64,000 nt of DNA from Nostoc sphaeroides (GTDB lineage Bacteria > Cyanobacteriota > Cyanobacteriia > Cyanobacteriales > Nostocaceae): NCBI RefSeq assembly GCF_003443655.1, contig NZ_CP031941.1, positions 2,041,501 to 2,105,500 on the forward strand, in the 5' to 3' direction. The notes under the pieces were generated by a model, which was not told the origin of the DNA, did not search any database, and was given only the letters and a program-made list of their open reading frames with translations. Positions within the stretch are counted from its first letter, which is position 1. The number at the start of each line of letters is the position of its first letter. Below are positions 63,750 to 64,000 of the stretch, piece after piece. Both the position numbers and the translations under genes were made by a program.

Positions 63750-64000
63750 ATGTACCGTGTTATTGCTTATGCAGCTAATGGAACTATTATTTTAGATGAT
63801 GTCACAACTTTAGAAGGTGTCCCCAAAATTGCTTGGGAATATCGCCTTGGCAACCGTTGTGCTTTAGAATGGATATTAGATCAATACAAAGAAAAAAAAC
63901 CTAAAGACCCGACAATTGCTGAAAAATTCAATACATATTGCTTTGCAGATTACAAAGAACAGGTAATAGATTTACTACAAAGAGTCTGCACCGTCAGCGT
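63750..64000 (+). CDS. C-terminal fragment of a type ISP restriction-modification enzyme, runs off the window
   Basis: An ATG at 63750 follows a perfect AGGAGG site at 63738. The frame is open to the window end, at least 83 residues: M-Y-R-V-I-A-Y-A-A-N-G-T-I-I-L-D-D-V, then A-W-E-Y-R-L-G-N-R-C-A-L-E-W and K-F-N-T-Y-C-F-A-D-Y-K-E-Q-V-I-D-L. In full-length type ISP proteins (fused nuclease, helicase and methylase) this sequence lies at the C-terminus. Here it stands alone with its own start. It could be a fragment left from a deleted gene that gained a ribosome-binding site, or a stand-alone specificity-type protein. Confidence 0.7.
   Translation, partial: MYRVIAYAANGTIILDDVTTLEGVPKIAWEYRLGNRCALEWILDQYKEKKPKDPTIAEKFNTYCFADYKEQVIDLLQRVCTVS

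Overview
The window is chromosome of a filamentous, probably heterocyst-forming cyanobacterium (Nostocales, Nostoc/Anabaena/Calothrix-like). The support is form I RuBisCO in the order rbcL-rbcX-rbcS, a Calvin-type class II aldolase, an ARC6/Ftn2 cell-division protein, a PatD-like heterocyst-frequency protein, the cyanobacterial small RNA Yfr1 between guaB3 and trxA, very frequent GCGATCGC (HIP1) octamers, heptameric tandem repeats between genes, and many MITE-like elements. Most genes are core metabolism and housekeeping. Species and strain cannot be fixed from the sequence alone.

Layout. 1-754: truncated TPR gene. 836-3337: rbcL-rbcX-rbcS on the minus strand with a good terminator. 4307-10962: a secreted seven-bladed propeller, panB, an Rpn/PD-(D/E)XK protein, a Uma2 protein, trmFO, a fasciclin protein and a small membrane protein. 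11163-19384: a minus-strand chaperone cluster (large TPR protein, J-like protein without HPD, GrpE-like, Hsp70, zinc-ribbon TPR), interrupted between the GrpE-like and Hsp70 genes by an integrase remnant, a Uma2 gene and a three-member set of tiny genes, one with an in-frame stop. 19682-20034: dead transposase. 20190-25114: murF, TerB-like gene, a 45-residue membrane protein and a frameshifted histone-deacetylase-like gene. 25115-32489: FHA-PAS-GAF-GGDEF-EAL protein, TpsB/ShlB-type outer-membrane transporter, SWIM zinc-finger protein. 33061-42101: E3 (lpdA), trpC, DUF5340-like gene, ARC6/Ftn2, E1-alpha (pdhA), aldose epimerase. 42163: tRNA-Lys. 42497-44874: translationally coupled sigma factor and TPR gene. 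45376-49570: cyanovirin-like secreted protein, fbaA, nitrilase-like hydrolase, MarC. 49719-51534: trxA, Yfr1, guaB3. 51833-55384: YdcF, SbcD, cysH. 55685-59584: a 34-residue membrane peptide and a Calx-beta/RTX protein with near-identical 342-bp repeats. 60677-63592: patD-like gene and rel/spoT. 63750-64000: start of a type ISP methylase C-terminal fragment.

Functional links: carbon fixation (rbcLXS, fbaA), pyruvate dehydrogenase (E1-alpha and E3), sulfate assimilation (cysH) with thioredoxin as its electron donor, and stringent response. The least familiar items are the Hsp70/J-like/TPR cluster, the sigma-TPR pair, the tiny-gene operon with the in-frame stop, and a dense set of short inverted-repeat elements. 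Several of these elements are chained by shared ACTAGT junctions, and one family has four copies in the window. I found no CRISPR array, rRNA or intact insertion sequence.
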